Source: Mycobacterium sp. Root135 (GTDB taxonomy: Bacteria > Actinomycetota > Actinomycetes > Mycobacteriales > Mycobacteriaceae). Taken from it: a stretch of 64,000 bases of DNA. Shown one piece after another: positions 7,039 through 14,356 of the stretch. How positions within the stretch are numbered: position 1 is the first letter of the stretch; each line of letters starts with the position of its first letter. The position numbers and the translations under genes are program-made. The stretch is taken from the NCBI RefSeq assembly GCF_001426545.1, contig NZ_LMEZ01000001.1, positions 248,967 to 312,966 of the forward strand. The letters run 5' to 3'. The notes under the pieces are model-generated. The model worked only from the letters and a program-made list of their open reading frames with translations. It ran no database searches and had not been told where the DNA came from.

Positions 7039-9822
7039 ATGCCAGGACGGAGTAGCCCCATCGCGCCCACGATGCGCCGCACCGCCGTCCTGGGCTTCGT
7101 GGTTCTCCTCGTCCTGCTCGTCCTCAGCGTCGGCGACGTGCCCCGCTTCGCCCGGCCGGAACCACCGGCCAAGGACGTCGTGCTGGCCGACGGGTGGCAG
7201 CTGGCGTCCGCGCGGGAGGTCACCGACGCGGGCTCGGCGATCTCACTGCCCGCCTACCGCAACGCGAAGTGGCACGACGTCCGCCGCATGCCCGCCACCG
7301 TGCTGCAGGCACTCCAGGACGACGGCACGTACCCAAATCTCTACTACGGCAAGAACCTCCTCGACGAGGTGCCGCAGGACCTGTGGAAGCAGGACTGGTG
7401 GTACCGCACCACGTTTGACGCCGAGGCGGGGCACCGCTCGTATCAGCTGAACTTTCCCGGCATCAACTACCGCGCCGAGATCTGGCTCAACGGCCAACTG
7501 GTCGCCGACGCCAGGCAGATCGTCGGCATGTACGTCGACCACGACCTCGACGTGACCCGATGGATCCGGCCGGGTCAGCCCAACACCCTTGCGGTGAAGG
7601 TGACGCCCGAGCGGTCGTTGCAGGACGTCGACGGGGTGGAGCTCGCCGACAGCTGGTTCGACTGGATCAACTGGAACTACCTGGGCTACCAGGGGCCGAA
7701 CAAGAATCCGGGCAACGGCAACTCGTTCGTCGCCGACCGCAACGCGGGCGTGTGGAAACCCGTGACGCTGCGGATGTCCGGCGCGGTGACGATCGCGGCC
7801 GCCACGGTGAACACCGAACTGCCGCTGCCAAACACCGACTCAGCCCGGTTGTCCATCTTCACCACCCTGCGCAACTCGACGAACGACCGCATCCGAGGCA
7901 TCGTCCGCGGCACCATCAGCCGCCCTGGCAAGCCGGACGTCGAGGTCGAACAGGCGGTGAGCCTGGCGGCTGGCGAACAGCGCGAAGTCAGCTTCAGCCC
8001 AAGCGATTTCAGCCAACTCACCGTCGACCATCCGGATCTGTGGTGGCCGTACACGATGGGCGCCCCCAATCTCTACGACCTGCGGCTGGAATTCCGCCAG
8101 TTCGGCAGCGCGGTCGACGAAACCCACCAACGCTTCGGTGTGCGGACCATCTCGCAATTCCGCGACGACGACGAGCGCTTCCCCGAGCTGGGCACCGGGG
8201 GCAGCTTCTACCTGCAGGTCAACGGTCGGGACTTCCTGGTTCGTGGTGCCACCTACACCCCCGATCTGCTGTTCGCCTACGACCCCGGCCGCGAGGACGC
8301 GATCCTGTCCTACGTTCGCGACCTCGGGCTGAACATGCTGCGGTTGGAGTCGAAGATCCCCGACGAGCGCTTCGTCGAAGCCGCCGACGAGCTCGGCATT
8401 CCCCTGATGGTCGGCTGGATGTGCTGCAACCAGTGGGAGAAGTGGCCGCAGTGGGACGACGAGGACAACCGCGTCGCCAGGGACAGCTTGAGCTCGCAGA
8501 TCACCATGCTGCGGTCGCATGCTTCGGCAGCGGTCTGGGCCAACGCCAGCGACGGGCGGCCACCCGACAAGGTTCGCGAGGACTACCACCAGATTCTGCG
8601 GGACCTGCACTGGCAGAACGCCGTCGTGGACACCGTGTCGTCCTACGTCACCGACGACACGGGCAAACGACTGTGGGACGGCATCCAGATGGCGGGCCCG
8701 TACACGTGGCGTCCGCCGTCGTACTGGTTCAGCGGGGAGTACCGCGCCGCCAGAGGCGCCTCCGCCGAACAGGGCGACAACGAGCACATCCCGCCGTTCG
8801 CGAGCCTGCAGCAGTTCATCCCGCCGGACAAGCTGTGGCCGCCCAACGACTACTGGTACTTCCACGCCGGTTCCAACACAGGCAACGAAAAGTTGACCAA
8901 CACCCAGTTGGCCGTCAACCGCCGCTACGGGTCTTCGGGCAGCGCGTACGAGTTCGCCCGCAAGGCCCAGCTCGCGCACTACGAGTCCACCCGCGCCCAG
9001 TTCGAGTCGTTCGCCGCGCTCGGCTGGGCCGGGCACAAGATGACGATCTACTGGATGCTCAACAACCACTGGCCGTCGTTCTTCGGCAACCTCTTCGACT
9101 ACTACCTGCGCCCCGGCGGCGCGTACTTCGGAGCCAAGCAGGGCCTGCGGCCACTGTCCGCGGTCTTCGACTCCTACGCGACCGGGGACCGCAGTCGCGC
9201 CAACGTCACCCTGGTCAACCAGACGCCGGGCGAAACGAAGGACGTCCGCGTCCGAGTCAGGGTGTACGACCTGCAGGGCAAGCTCCGCGACGACCAGACC
9301 AGTGCCGCCCTGACGGTGCCGTCGGGTGGCACCGCGCACGCCGTCACCCTGCCGAGGGAAGCGCGGGACTCGCGGGTCTTCTTCGTCCGCTGCGAGGTGC
9401 TCGACGCGTCGGGCAAGGTCGTCGACGAGAACGTGTACTGGCAGTCCCAGCGCAACGACGACGTCGGAGATCCCGACGGAGACTTCGCCTTCGAGCTTCA
9501 CCAGGACGGCTGGGCCGACATGACCCCGCTCAACACCATGGCGAAGGTGCCGCTGACCGTGACGGCTACGAGATCGGGGCGCGACGTGGTGATCTCCCTA
9601 CGCAACCCGACCAAGCAGGTGGCCTTCTTCGAGCGGGCCGAGGTGACCGCGACCCGCGACGGCGACGAGGTCCTGCCGATCACCTATGACGACAACTACG
9701 TGACGGTGTTCCCCGGCGAGACGGTCGACGTCCGCGCGACGCTGCCGAGCGGTTCGGCTCCCGCCGACTGGGTCCGCGTCACCGGGTACAACACGGCGCC
9801 GGTCGTCGCGCCCATCTCGTAG
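7039..9822 (+). CDS. GH2 family exo-beta-D-glucosaminidase-like hydrolase, membrane-anchored or secreted
   Basis: A 927-residue enzyme with an N-terminal hydrophobic segment (about residues 15-32) that is a signal anchor or uncleaved signal. GH2 domains follow in order: sugar-binding jelly roll (about 50-240), Ig-like (about 240-340), TIM barrel (about 350-640) and C-terminal Ig-like domains. The usual GH2 Asn-Glu acid/base is replaced by ASDG with D505, as in CsxA-type exo-glucosaminidases. E577 in GASAEQ fits the nucleophile position of that subgroup. This predicts release of glucosamine-type sugars from chitosan-like or cell-wall glycans. ATG 7072 is an alternative start. The 3' end overlaps the convergent GT87 gene by 127 bp. 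Confidence 0.8.
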   Translation: MPGRSSPIAPTMRRTAVLGFVVLLVLLVLSVGDVPRFARPEPPAKDVVLADGWQLASAREVTDAGSAISLPAYRNAKWHDVRRMPATVLQALQDDGTYPNLYYGKNLLDEVPQDLWKQDWWYRTTFDAEAGHRSYQLNFPGINYRAEIWLNGQLVADARQIVGMYVDHDLDVTRWIRPGQPNTLAVKVTPERSLQDVDGVELADSWFDWINWNYLGYQGPNKNPGNGNSFVADRNAGVWKPVTLRMSGAVTIAAATVNTELPLPNTDSARLSIFTTLRNSTNDRIRGIVRGTISRPGKPDVEVEQAVSLAAGEQREVSFSPSDFSQLTVDHPDLWWPYTMGAPNLYDLRLEFRQFGSAVDETHQRFGVRTISQFRDDDERFPELGTGGSFYLQVNGRDFLVRGATYTPDLLFAYDPGREDAILSYVRDLGLNMLRLESKIPDERFVEAADELGIPLMVGWMCCNQWEKWPQWDDEDNRVARDSLSSQITMLRSHASAAVWANASDGRPPDKVREDYHQILRDLHWQNAVVDTVSSYVTDDTGKRLWDGIQMAGPYTWRPPSYWFSGEYRAARGASAEQGDNEHIPPFASLQQFIPPDKLWPPNDYWYFHAGSNTGNEKLTNTQLAVNRRYGSSGSAYEFARKAQLAHYESTRAQFESFAALGWAGHKMTIYWMLNNHWPSFFGNLFDYYLRPGGAYFGAKQGLRPLSAVFDSYATGDRSRANVTLVNQTPGETKDVRVRVRVYDLQGKLRDDQTSAALTVPSGGTAHAVTLPREARDSRVFFVRCEVLDASGKVVDENVYWQSQRNDDVGDPDGDFAFELHQDGWADMTPLNTMAKVPLTVTATRSGRDVVISLRNPTKQVAFFERAEVTATRDGDEVLPITYDDNYVTVFPGETVDVRATLPSGSAPADWVRVTGYNTAPVVAPIS

Positions 9823-10997
9823 GTTCGTCCGCGCAACCACCACGCGGCGGCGACCAGTACGACGACGAAACCCACCAGGTAGGCCGCAGGGATCACGACG
9901 TCCCACCACCCTCCCGGGCGCAGCGACAACAGACCCGTCTCCGGGGTGTCACCCGTCGTCCGCACCACCCAGCCCGCGAACACGCCCCACGAGAGCCACA
10001 ACGCGACGAGCGCCGACCGGCTGCCGACGACGTACGCGCGATGCCCGAGGTGGACCACCAGCGGCACCACCCACACCCAGTGGTGGCTCCAACTGAACGG
10101 CGACAGCGCGGCGGACGCCATCCCCACCACGGCCACCCCGAGCACCGCCTGACCCCGCCGCCACGCCAGCACCGCGACGGCCAACGCGACGACCGCCAGT
10201 GCGGCGGTCGCCACCACCGTCGGCGTCCCGGTCAGGTGCATCCTGACGAACAGCCCCTTCAGGCTGGTGTTCGCGACGGGATCGCTGGTGATGCGGGCGA
10301 CGTCGTCGAACCCGCCACGGAGCCAGAAGTAGCCGGAGTCGCGGGGGAGGACCAGGAACCCGAGGAGGACGGTGGCCGCGAACGTCACCGTCGCCACCAC
10401 CGCGGCGCGTCGTCGCCCGGTGAGCACCAGGTAGACGACGAACAGGGCCGGGGTGAGCTTGATGCCTGCGACGACGCCGATGCCTACACCGGCCCACCGG
10501 CGCGTGTCAGGTCCGAGCAGGTCGGCGACCACGACGGCGAGGATCAGCAGGTTCACCTGCCCGAGCTGCAGCGACAGCCGTACCGGTTCGAGCCAGCAGA
10601 GCAAGCCGGTGAGCAGTGCGCCCAAGCTCCACAACCCGGTCGAGGTCGTCACCCCGAGCCAGACCAGCGTGCGACGGACGACGTAGACCAGCAGTGCGGC
10701 GTTCACGACGAGCCCGATCACCCGTGCCGCCGGTGACGTGACGAGGGTCAGCGGAAGCGAGCACAGCGCCGCGAACGGGGTGTAGTCGAACAGCAGTGTG
10801 CGCGGGTTTCCCGTCAGCCCCACCGAATAGAGATCCTGACCTGCAAGGACTCGTCCCGCGCCAAACCGGTAGACCAGCAGGTCGACCTGGGTGGCGAGGC
10901 TGGGCCACCGCAGATACATCCCCGCGTAGGCGACGAGCGCGACGAGGAGGATCACCGGCCCGTAGACCCGCACCCACGCGTTCGCCTTGATGGACAT
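9696..10997 (-). CDS. GT87 (DUF2029) polyprenol-phosphate-mannose-dependent mannosyltransferase-like membrane protein
   Basis: A 433-residue integral membrane protein with about ten hydrophobic helices. The DUF2029/GT-C hallmark is near the N-terminus: DLLVYRFGAGRVLAGQDLY followed by LFDYTPFAAL. Mycobacterial members (PimE, Rv2181, AftC relatives) transfer mannose or arabinose from polyprenyl-phosphate donors to phosphatidylinositol mannosides, lipomannan or arabinan on the outer membrane face. Which linkage this one makes cannot be told. The last about 45 residues (after WWLRGRTYEMG) are non-hydrophobic and are encoded antisense to the end of the GH2 gene. Confidence 0.8.
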   Translation of the reverse strand: MSIKANAWVRVYGPVILLVALVAYAGMYLRWPSLATQVDLLVYRFGAGRVLAGQDLYSVGLTGNPRTLLFDYTPFAALCSLPLTLVTSPAARVIGLVVNAALLVYVVRRTLVWLGVTTSTGLWSLGALLTGLLCWLEPVRLSLQLGQVNLLILAVVVADLLGPDTRRWAGVGIGVVAGIKLTPALFVVYLVLTGRRRAAVVATVTFAATVLLGFLVLPRDSGYFWLRGGFDDVARITSDPVANTSLKGLFVRMHLTGTPTVVATAALAVVALAVAVLAWRRGQAVLGVAVVGMASAALSPFSWSHHWVWVVPLVVHLGHRAYVVGSRSALVALWLSWGVFAGWVVRTTGDTPETGLLSLRPGGWWDVVIPAAYLVGFVVVLVAAAWWLRGRTYEMGATTGAVLYPVTRTQSAGAEPLGSVARTSTVSPGNTVT

Positions 10998-11084
10998 CGA
11001 GGCGAAGCTACTGAGGTTGCCTGGACACTTCCTGAAAGTCGGGGTGGCCGCACGGGGCCGCAGGCCTACCGGGAGGATGTCCCC

Positions 11085-11336
11085 ATGAGTTCATCCGAAG
11101 AGGAGCCGGCGACGACCACGACGGACCTACGGTCCGAACTCGCCGAGATCACCGCCGCCGCGGGCTGGAACCGCAGGATCGACGACCGCGTGGACATCTA
11201 CCTGCGCGGCCAGACCCGGGTGCGAGTCATCTGGCGGGGCGACGACGCGATCAGCGGCGGATCCCGGTTCCAGGATGACAACCTGGAGACGTACTCGAGG
11301 GATCTGAACACGGTGAAGGGTTGGCTGGCCCGCTAG
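11085..11336 (+). CDS. Small conserved acidic protein, unknown function
   Basis: An 83-residue protein with a clear ribosome-binding site (GGGAGGA) before ATG 11085. It starts with an acidic/Thr-rich tract (SSSEEEPATTTT), then a compact basic-acidic domain (RSELAEITAAAGWNRRID, VDIYLRGQTRVRVIWRGDD). No signal, membrane segment or known motif is visible. Coding is supported by codon composition and start context; I do not recognise the family. The end overlaps the convergent DedA reading frame by 86 bp. Confidence 0.6.
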   Translation: MSSSEEEPATTTTDLRSELAEITAAAGWNRRIDDRVDIYLRGQTRVRVIWRGDDAISGGSRFQDDNLETYSRDLNTVKGWLAR

Positions 11337-11955
11337 CCCGCCGCGCCAGGCCCGCCCTCACCACCGACGCGGCCACCGGCAGCGTGGACAGCACCGCGAT
11401 CAGCACCACCATCAACTCGAGGTGGGTGCTGACGAACGCCACGTTGCCCAGGTGAAAGCCCACGACGGTGAGCCCGACGCCCCAGGCCGCCGCTCCCAGG
11501 ACGTCGTAGGCGAGGAAGACGCGGTACCGCATGCCCGAAGCGCCGGCGACGACCGGCATGAACGTCCGCACCACGCCGACGAAGTGCCCCACCACGATCG
11601 CCTTGCGGCCGTGCTTGGCGAAGAACGTGTGCGACGAGGCCAGATAGCGCTTCTTGAATATCCGCGCGTCCTCCTTCCTGAAGAACGCGGGCCCAAGCCG
11701 CCACCCGATGAGGTACCCGACCTGACCGCCCGCGACGGCAGCCGCCGTGGTGCCAAGCGCCAGCGTCCAGATCTCCACGGGGGCTCCGTCTTGCGCCGCA
11801 AGCAGACCCGAGGTGAATAGCAGCGTGTCCCCTGGAAGGAAGGGGCACAGCAGCCCCGTCTCGAGGAAGACGATCAGCATCACGCCCGGCAGCACCGCCG
11901 AGCCGAACATGCCGTCGTGTCCGAGCCAGTACATCGGGTCCATGACGGCGGGCAT
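11251..11955 (-). CDS. DedA-family membrane protein (VTT domain)
   Basis: A 234-residue polytopic membrane protein of the DedA/VTT family, implicated in lipid-carrier flipping and envelope homeostasis. Family motifs are visible: FLETGLLCPFLPGDTLLF near the N-terminus, a GYLIGWRLG segment, and VGHFVGVVRTFMPVVAGASGMRYRVFL with the conserved Arg. GTG 11979 is an alternative start; the open frame up to 12165 is not family-like. The last about 30 residues (ANPSPCSDPSSTSPGCHPGTGIRR) are low complexity and lie antisense to the end of the 83-residue gene. Confidence 0.85.
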   Translation of the reverse strand: MPAVMDPMYWLGHDGMFGSAVLPGVMLIVFLETGLLCPFLPGDTLLFTSGLLAAQDGAPVEIWTLALGTTAAAVAGGQVGYLIGWRLGPAFFRKEDARIFKKRYLASSHTFFAKHGRKAIVVGHFVGVVRTFMPVVAGASGMRYRVFLAYDVLGAAAWGVGLTVVGFHLGNVAFVSTHLELMVVLIAVLSTLPVAASVVRAGLARRASGPANPSPCSDPSSTSPGCHPGTGIRR

Positions 11956-12047
11956 GGCAGCAACCACGTAGGTCGTCACGGCCGCCGACGGTAGCCGTAG
12001 GACATTGCGGCAGGGCCAACGGCGCGCGACCGCCACACCACACCGCC

Positions 12048-12088
12048 CCGAACCGCAACCGTCCCGAACCTCAACCGTCCCGAACCCA
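12048..12088. repeat. 16-bp tandem repeat upstream of cinA
   Basis: cccgaaccgcaaccgt (12048-12063) is followed directly by cccgaacctcaaccgt (12064-12079) and a partial third unit cccgaaccc. It sits between the divergent DedA and CinA genes, about 30 bp before the cinA start. It could be a promoter-region repeat prone to slippage. Confidence 0.65.
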
Positions 12089-12118
12089 ATGCGCTCCGGG
12101 GTCGTAGTGTCATACCCC

Positions 12119-13405
12119 GTGAGCGCACGCGCGGGAATCGTCGTCACCGGAACCGAAGTTCTCACCGGTCGGGTTCAGGACCGCAACGGTCCCTGGCTCG
12201 CCGACCGGCTGCTGGAACTGGGCGTCGAATTGGCGCACGTCACGATCTGTGGGGACCGGCCGTCCGACATCGAGGCCCAGCTGCGGTTCCTCGCCGACGA
12301 GGGTGTCGACCTGATCGTCACCAGTGGTGGGCTCGGCCCCACCGCCGACGACATGACGGTCGCGACGGTGGCGAAGTTCTGCGGCCGAGACCTGGTGTTG
12401 GACGCGGCCCTGGAGGCCACCATCGCCGACATCCTCAAGAAGATGATGAGCCGCTCGCAGTCCTGGAACGGCGTCGACTTCGAGTCGGTGCTGGCGGCCA
12501 ACCGCAAGCAGGCGATGGTGCCGGCCGGTGCGGAGATCCTGGGCCCGGTGGGAACGGCCCCCGGCGTCGTCGTGCCCGGCACCCCGACGGTGGTGGTGCT
12601 TCCCGGCCCGCCGCGAGAGTTACAACCCATGTGGGACAAGGCCGTTGGGACGGCCGGGGTGCAGGCGGCGATCGCCGGCCGCACGGAGTTCGTCCAAGCC
12701 ACGGTCCGCATGTTCGGGTTGCCCGAATCGGCACTCGCCGAGACCCTGCGCGACGGCGAGGTCGGCATCGCCGGCTTCGACCGGCTCGAGATCACCACCT
12801 GTCTGCGGCGCGGTGAACTGGAGATCGTCACCCGCTACGAACCCGACGCCGCCGACGTCTACGCCGACCTGCTGGGACTGCTGCGCGAACGGCATGGGGC
12901 GCAACTGTTCTCCACCGACGGCGCCCTGGTGGACGATCAAGTCGCGGACATGTTGGCGGGCCGGACGATCGCGACGGCCGAATCCTGCACTGCGGGAATG
13001 GTTGCCGCAAGACTCACCGACCGGGCCGGCTCGTCGGCGTACGTCGCGGGCGGTGTCGTGAGCTATTCCAACGAGGCCAAGATGAACCTGCTCGGCGTGA
13101 ACGAACAGCTGCTGGCGGCCCACGGTGCGGTGTCGGAACCGGTTGCCGAGGCCATGGCGGCCGGCGCCCTTGCCCGCTTCGGTGCCGACACCGCGGTCGC
13201 GATCACCGGCATTGCAGGCCCGGGCGGGGGGAGTGCCGAGAAGCCGGTGGGGACAGTCTGCTTCTGTGTGCGGCTCGCCGAGGGTCCGACCCTGACCAGG
13301 ACTTTGCGGTTGCCCGGCGACCGATCCGACGTCCGCGAGCGATCAACCACCGTCGCGATGCACTTGCTGCGGAGCATCCTCGCGGCGCCCGGCGACGTCG
13401 ACTGA
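12119..13405 (+). CDS. cinA: CinA-like protein (nicotinamide-nucleotide amidase / competence-damage domain)
   Basis: A 428-residue protein close to the usual mycobacterial CinA length. The N-terminal molybdopterin-binding-like (COG1058) domain shows [21 protein letters not shown] and [13 protein letters not shown]. The C-terminal CinA domain shows [20 protein letters not shown] and [20 protein letters not shown]. The C-terminal domain deamidates NMN in pyridine-nucleotide recycling, and the N-terminal domain hydrolyses ADP-ribose in some homologues. The start is GTG 12119; an in-frame extension upstream runs through the tandem repeat and is not family-like. It is followed by a 6-bp gap and a kinase-like gene, so co-transcription is likely. 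Confidence 0.9.
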   Translation: MSARAGIVVTGTEVLTGRVQDRNGPWLADRLLELGVELAHVTICGDRPSDIEAQLRFLADEGVDLIVTSGGLGPTADDMTVATVAKFCGRDLVLDAALEATIADILKKMMSRSQSWNGVDFESVLAANRKQAMVPAGAEILGPVGTAPGVVVPGTPTVVVLPGPPRELQPMWDKAVGTAGVQAAIAGRTEFVQATVRMFGLPESALAETLRDGEVGIAGFDRLEITTCLRRGELEIVTRYEPDAADVYADLLGLLRERHGAQLFSTDGALVDDQVADMLAGRTIATAESCTAGMVAARLTDRAGSSAYVAGGVVSYSNEAKMNLLGVNEQLLAAHGAVSEPVAEAMAAGALARFGADTAVAITGIAGPGGGSAEKPVGTVCFCVRLAEGPTLTRTLRLPGDRSDVRERSTTVAMHLLRSILAAPGDVD

Positions 13406-13411
13406 GCGCCG

Positions 13412-14335
13412 ATGTCCTTCTCGCTCAGCGATTCCGAGCTCAACGATCGTCTCGATCGATTGCCGGTGCTCGCAGGGCGGGAGCGGGTGCTTGAGGACCT
13501 CGAGGGCGGGCTCACCAACCGCAACGTCAAGATCACCACCTCCGACGCGGTGTACGTGGCGCGGTGCTCCGGGAGCTCCTCGGAGCTGCTGGCCATCGAC
13601 CGAGACGACGAGAACTTCAACTCCCGAGCCGCCGAGCAGGCCGGCGTCGGCGCACCCGTCGTCGACTACCGGCCCGACCTCGGCATCCTGCTCATCGGAT
13701 ACCTGAATGGCGTGACGCTGACCAAGGACGACTTCTCACGCGACGGTGTCATCGCCAAGGCCGCCGTGGCGTGCCGGACGCTGCACGGCGGACCGCGGTT
13801 CCGCAACGACTTCGACATGTTCGCGCGGCAGTCGGCGTACTTGAGAATCGTCGAGACGCACGGATTTCGGCTCCCCGCCGGATATCTGGACTTCGCCGGC
13901 CAGTTCGCGTCGATTCGGGCGGCGCTCGCGCACCCCGATCGGGTGTCGGTGCCGTGCAACAACGACCTGTTGGCGGCCAACTTCGTCCTCGACGGCGACA
14001 AGATCTGGCTGATCGACTACGAGTACTCCGGCAACAACGACCCCGCCTTCGAACTCGGAAACATCTGGCGCGACAACGGGTTGTCCCTCGAGCAACTCGA
14101 GGAGCTGGTCACCGCGTACTACGGCCGCACGACGCGTCACGAACTGGCACGGGCACGGCTGCAGGGCACCGTCTCGCAGTACGGCTGGACGTTGTGGGGG
14201 TGCATCCAAAACGGAAGCAGCACACTCGACTTCGACTTCTGGGAGTGGGCGATGGAACGCTACGACAACGCCGTCGAGGAGTTCAGGGGCCCAGACTTCG
14301 CCCGTCTGCTCGACGACGCCAGGACCGGAGACTGA
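13412..14335 (+). CDS. Choline/ethanolamine-kinase-like phosphotransferase
   Basis: A 307-residue protein of the aminoglycoside/choline kinase fold. The Brenner-type catalytic segment is VPCNNDLLAANFVLDGDKIWLIDYEYSG (split here across catalytic loop and LIDYEYS). The Asp of NNDL and the DYE Asp are retained, but the usual His before Asn-Asp is replaced by Asn. It lies 6 bp after cinA and 21 bp before a dimethylglycine/sarcosine dehydrogenase-like gene. A role in handling choline-derived or similar small amines is therefore suggested. The true phosphoryl acceptor is unknown. Confidence 0.75.
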   Translation: MSFSLSDSELNDRLDRLPVLAGRERVLEDLEGGLTNRNVKITTSDAVYVARCSGSSSELLAIDRDDENFNSRAAEQAGVGAPVVDYRPDLGILLIGYLNGVTLTKDDFSRDGVIAKAAVACRTLHGGPRFRNDFDMFARQSAYLRIVETHGFRLPAGYLDFAGQFASIRAALAHPDRVSVPCNNDLLAANFVLDGDKIWLIDYEYSGNNDPAFELGNIWRDNGLSLEQLEELVTAYYGRTTRHELARARLQGTVSQYGWTLWGCIQNGSSTLDFDFWEWAMERYDNAVEEFRGPDFARLLDDARTGD

Positions 14336-14356
14336 CACCATGGGAGAGACGAACCG

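Noticed and set aside
7840..9501. 553-codon minus-strand open frame opposite the GH2 gene
   Set aside because: It is a GC-rich antisense shadow: Val/Arg/Gly-rich, no domain, and the plus strand encodes a complete GH2 enzyme.
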